Shown here one piece after another: positions 3,673-5,533 of a stretch of 5,533 bases of DNA. How positions within the stretch are numbered: the stretch's first letter is position 1; every line of letters begins with the position of its first letter. The stretch is from an uncultured Lachnospiraceae bacterium (GTDB lineage: Bacteria > Bacillota > Clostridia > Lachnospirales > Lachnospiraceae). The notes beneath the pieces are model-generated. The model had not been told where the DNA came from. It made no database searches and worked only from the letters and a program-made list of their open reading frames with translations. The position numbers and the translations under genes are program-made. Location: contig OMSM01000202.1 in assembly GCA_900313745.1 (NCBI GenBank), positions 1 to 5,533 on the forward strand, read 5' to 3'.

Positions 3673-5533
3673 TTAATACACTTCTGCCCTTCCGACCTTA
3701 CCGGACAGGAACAGGAAACCTGCATATCCCTCCTGGTTGGCAAACGCGGAGGCATTGGTTCCTGCAGGAATCACCATCAGGTACCGGTGTCCGCGGTAGT
3801 AATAGTACACCGCCAGCGTGACATCCCCGCGCCTAGTAAACTCATCCAGCACCATGCGGTGGAAGCTGATCCACCGGTCGGTGTAGACAACCACGGTGGT
3901 ATTCGGGAATGCGTTGTGAATACGGTCCCTCGTCTCCCTCTGGAAGACCGGATATCCGGAAACCGGAATCCTCTGGGTAATGCGGCCGCAGCCCTTGCAG
4001 ATGTACACCATCTCGCCGTCAACAGTCGAAGTCGGCTCTACGGTAATCTCCCAGTCATAATCATGGGTGTGCGGAGGGGCCTGGGTCTGCTGTGCCTGCC
4101 CCGTCGCGGGAATCACTTCCTTCTGCACATGCGAGGGATCATTGCGGCAGACACGCTCCCTGACTCCGGAAGATGTCTCCGTCGCACGCCTGGTTACTCT
4201 CCAGGAGCCCCAGTCATGGCCTGTTGCCGGAATGACGGTATCCTCCTTCTCGATCTCCTTAGCTGCCTCGGAATCCGCGAAATACCTCTCACAGTCCTCG
4301 CAGTACCAGTAGCCGGTGTTCCCGTCCTCTTCGCAGGTCGCATCCTTCCTGTTGACCCTGTCAAGTACATGGGTATGTGCGGGGGCCGACGCTGCCATAG
4401 CTGTCTTCTTCTCAAACACAGCGGTGAGTGTCGTGTGCTCGTTTACGTTGATCTTGTAAGGATTCGAGGTGCTGACCTCTTTGCCGTCCCCATCTTCCCA
4501 GCGGATAAACCGATATCCTTCCACAGCCTCCGCGGAAAGAGTCACCTCCTCGCCTACGATATAGCTTCCGGAGAACCTGGTCTTCCAGGTATCCTCAACA
4601 GCAGAAATCTTGCCTCCGCTGCCTTCCGTCCCCTTGTCGTCGGCGACGCCTACGGTCAGCTTCGCGGTCCACTTTGCGTGGAAGACTGCATCCTCAAGTA
4701 CTCTGAAGGGGAACTGTATCTTATCCTCGTCGCTGTATTTGTCATCCGGATACCAGCCGCCGAAGTCGCGGTTCTCCCACTTAGGTTCCTCAGGAGCCTC
4801 GATCTCGGTACCGGCCTCGACGGTCACCTCGCCAACCTTCGATCCCTTGCCGGTCTCAAAAGTCACCGTAAACTTTTCCGGCTCCGGCTGTTTCTCAAAG
4901 ACAGCTGTCAGTGCCGTGTGCCCATTCACGGTGAAGCTGTACGGGTTTTTCGTGCTGACTTCCTTGCCGTCCTTGTCCTCCCAGCGGATAAAATCATACC
5001 CCTCCGCAGGCTCCGCGCTCAGGGAAGCCTCCGTACCGGCAGGATACGTTTCGCTGATTTTGGTCACCCATTCGTCGTCTCCGGCAGAGATCCTGCCTCC
5101 CTCACCGGATTTGCTCTCCGTATCGGCGACACCGGCTTCGAATTTGACGGTCCAAAGCGCATAGAAGGTCACATCCTCCTTCACCTCGTACGGGAAGACT
5201 ATCGCCTTCTCCTCGAGATACTTCTCGTCCGGATACCAGCCGCCGAAATCGCGGTTCTCCCATTCGGGATCCTCCGGAGCCTTGATCTTCGTACCCGCTT
5301 CCACTGTCACGGCTTCTATTTTCGATCCCTTGCCGGTCTCAAAAGTCACCGTAAACTTTTCCGGCTCCGGCTGTTTCTCGAAAACTGCCGTCAGCGCCGT
5401 GTGCTCATTCACGGCGAAGCTGTAAGGATTCTTCGTGCTGACCTCGTTCCCGTCCTTGTCCTCCCAGCGGATGAAATCATATTCCTCAGCCGCCTCGGCT
5501 TTCAGGGAGGCCTCCACGCCTGCCATATACCTC
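3673..5533 (-). CDS. Secreted repeat-rich surface protein, C-terminal part (InlB-type/divergent B-repeats, Cys/His modules, Clostridial C-terminal domain)
   Basis: The frame is open to the right edge and stops with TAA at 3673-3675. The ATG at 5524-5526 is internal (preceding codons read Arg-Tyr, in register with the repeat), so the N terminus and any signal peptide lie outside. Residues counted from that ATG: 1-374 are 161-residue units. Each joins a divergent repeat (GYDFIRWEDKDG...NPYSF.VN.HTALTAVFE) to an InlB/Flg_new-type repeat (FTVTFETGKGS...DFGGWYPD...W). Residues ~380-525 hold three degenerate modules of the 'HxH...C..C...IPATGH' kind, with cysteines at 398/409/412, 460 and 510/513. 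Residues ~526-617 form a compact C-terminal domain (WISFHRMVLDEF, VTLAVYYYY, IPAGTNASAF, GYAGFLFLSGKVG). There is no LPXTG motif, C-terminal membrane segment or SLH domain in the visible part. By family it is an exported, possibly adhesive or cell-surface protein; its function is unknown. Confidence 0.85.
   Translation of the reverse strand, partial: RYMAGVEASLKAEAAEEYDFIRWEDKDGNEVSTKNPYSFAVNEHTALTAVFEKQPEPEKFTVTFETGKGSKIEAVTVEAGTKIKAPEDPEWENRDFGGWYPDEKYLEEKAIVFPYEVKEDVTFYALWTVKFEAGVADTESKSGEGGRISAGDDEWVTKISETYPAGTEASLSAEPAEGYDFIRWEDKDGKEVSTKNPYSFTVNGHTALTAVFEKQPEPEKFTVTFETGKGSKVGEVTVEAGTEIEAPEEPKWENRDFGGWYPDDKYSDEDKIQFPFRVLEDAVFHAKWTAKLTVGVADDKGTEGSGGKISAVEDTWKTRFSGSYIVGEEVTLSAEAVEGYRFIRWEDGDGKEVSTSNPYKINVNEHTTLTAVFEKKTAMAASAPAHTHVLDRVNRKDATCEEDGNTGYWYCEDCERYFADSEAAKEIEKEDTVIPATGHDWGSWRVTRRATETSSGVRERVCRNDPSHVQKEVIPATGQAQQTQAPPHTHDYDWEITVEPTSTVDGEMVYICKGCGRITQRIPVSGYPVFQRETRDRIHNAFPNTTVVVYTDRWISFHRMVLDEFTRRGDVTLAVYYYYRGHRYLMVIPAGTNASAFANQEGYAGFLFLSGKVGRAEVY
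4405..4563 (-). repeat. Third, partial repeat unit (divergent half only)
   Basis: It carries the GYRFIRWEDGDGKEVST...NEHTTLTAVFEKK half of the unit and then stops, with no following InlB-type half; the Cys/His modules begin about ten residues later. It is more diverged than the first two units (NPYKINV instead of NPYSFTV, IVGEEVTL instead of PAGTEASL). That is usual for the terminal copy of a repeat array. Confidence 0.8.
4564..5046 (-). repeat. Second full 161-residue (483-bp) repeat unit of the surface protein
   Basis: The unit runs from the Tyr of TYPAGTEASL to just before the Tyr of SYIVGEEVTL. The motif FIRWED recurs at residues 18, 179 and 340 from the ATG at 5526, an exact 161-residue period. 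Within it, a GYDFIRWEDKDG divergent repeat is followed by an FTVTFETGKGS...GGWYPD InlB-type repeat and a linker rich in Gly, Ser and acidic residues (ADDKGTEGSGGKISA). Confidence 0.85.
4838..4896. repeat. 59-bp stretch identical to 5321-5379
   Basis: Read base by base, 4838-4896 and 5321-5379 match without a mismatch (from ttcgatccc to ctgtttctc) and lie exactly 483 bp apart. Bases just outside both ends differ. The stretch encodes the junction EKQPEPEKFTVTFETGKGSK between the two sub-repeats. Confidence 0.9.
5047..5529 (-). repeat. First full 161-residue (483-bp) repeat unit visible in the window
   Basis: In register with the unit at 4564-5046, with the same two-domain order. It begins with the Tyr just before the internal ATG at 5526. 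The unit is complete, and the frame continues past the window edge, so further copies may lie outside. Divergence from the second unit is concentrated in the inter-domain linker (ADTESKSGEGGRISA) and around DEKYLEEKAIVFPYE. Confidence 0.82.
5321..5379. repeat. 59-bp stretch identical to 4838-4896
   Basis: Partner of the copy 483 bp to the left. Synonymous sites are also identical across this stretch, while flanking codons have drifted. This fits recent local duplication or gene conversion rather than protein-level selection alone. Confidence 0.9.

Noticed and set aside
4610..5164. Plus-strand open frame of 184 codons opposite the surface protein
   Set aside because: Its Ser/Pro-rich translation is the shadow of the acidic repeat codons, and it follows the 483-bp period of the real gene.
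5524..5526. ATG as the start of the repeat protein
   Set aside because: The frame stays open to the window edge, and the preceding Arg-Tyr codons fit the repeat register (compare TYPAG and SYIVG). The gene continues beyond the window.

Overview
The window looks like chromosomal DNA of an anaerobic, moderately GC-rich Firmicute, most likely a gut Clostridia lineage such as Lachnospiraceae or Oscillospiraceae. The evidence is a DhaL-type kinase end, a HypA next to a large iron-sulfur flavoprotein, and a secreted protein of InlB-type repeats with 'IPATGH'-style modules, a mix typical of that group. The assignment is from recognition only; no taxonomic marker is present.

Layout. Positions 1-339 (+) hold the 3' end of a dihydroxyacetone kinase ADP-binding (DhaL) subunit or domain. 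It converges, with only 10 bp between the stops, on a two-gene minus-strand operon. That operon is a roughly 931-residue multi-[Fe-S] GltD-like flavoprotein oxidoreductase (698-3493), followed after 3 nt by hypA (350-694, GTG start). The operon has its own promoter (-10 TATAAT at 3606-3611), whose -35 element lies inside the terminator of the gene upstream. Positions 3673-5533 (-) carry the C-terminal 619 codons of a large repeat-rich, probably exported surface protein. It ends with a strong intrinsic terminator (3613-3654).

How the parts fit. The oxidoreductase and hypA are almost certainly co-transcribed and translationally coupled. The flavoprotein has the parts to pass electrons between NAD(P)H, FAD and a chain of Fe-S clusters, with an unknown partner. 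HypA is a nickel/zinc metallochaperone normally devoted to [NiFe]-hydrogenase or urease maturation, but no hydrogenase, urease or hypB gene is visible here. That pairing is the most intriguing point in the window. The repeat protein and the kinase end appear functionally unrelated to this operon.

The repeat protein has two full 161-residue units and one partial unit. They are followed by Cys/His-bearing modules and a compact C-terminal domain that I recognise as recurring in Clostridial secreted proteins but cannot assign a function. No CRISPR array, RNA gene, insertion sequence or attachment site was seen.
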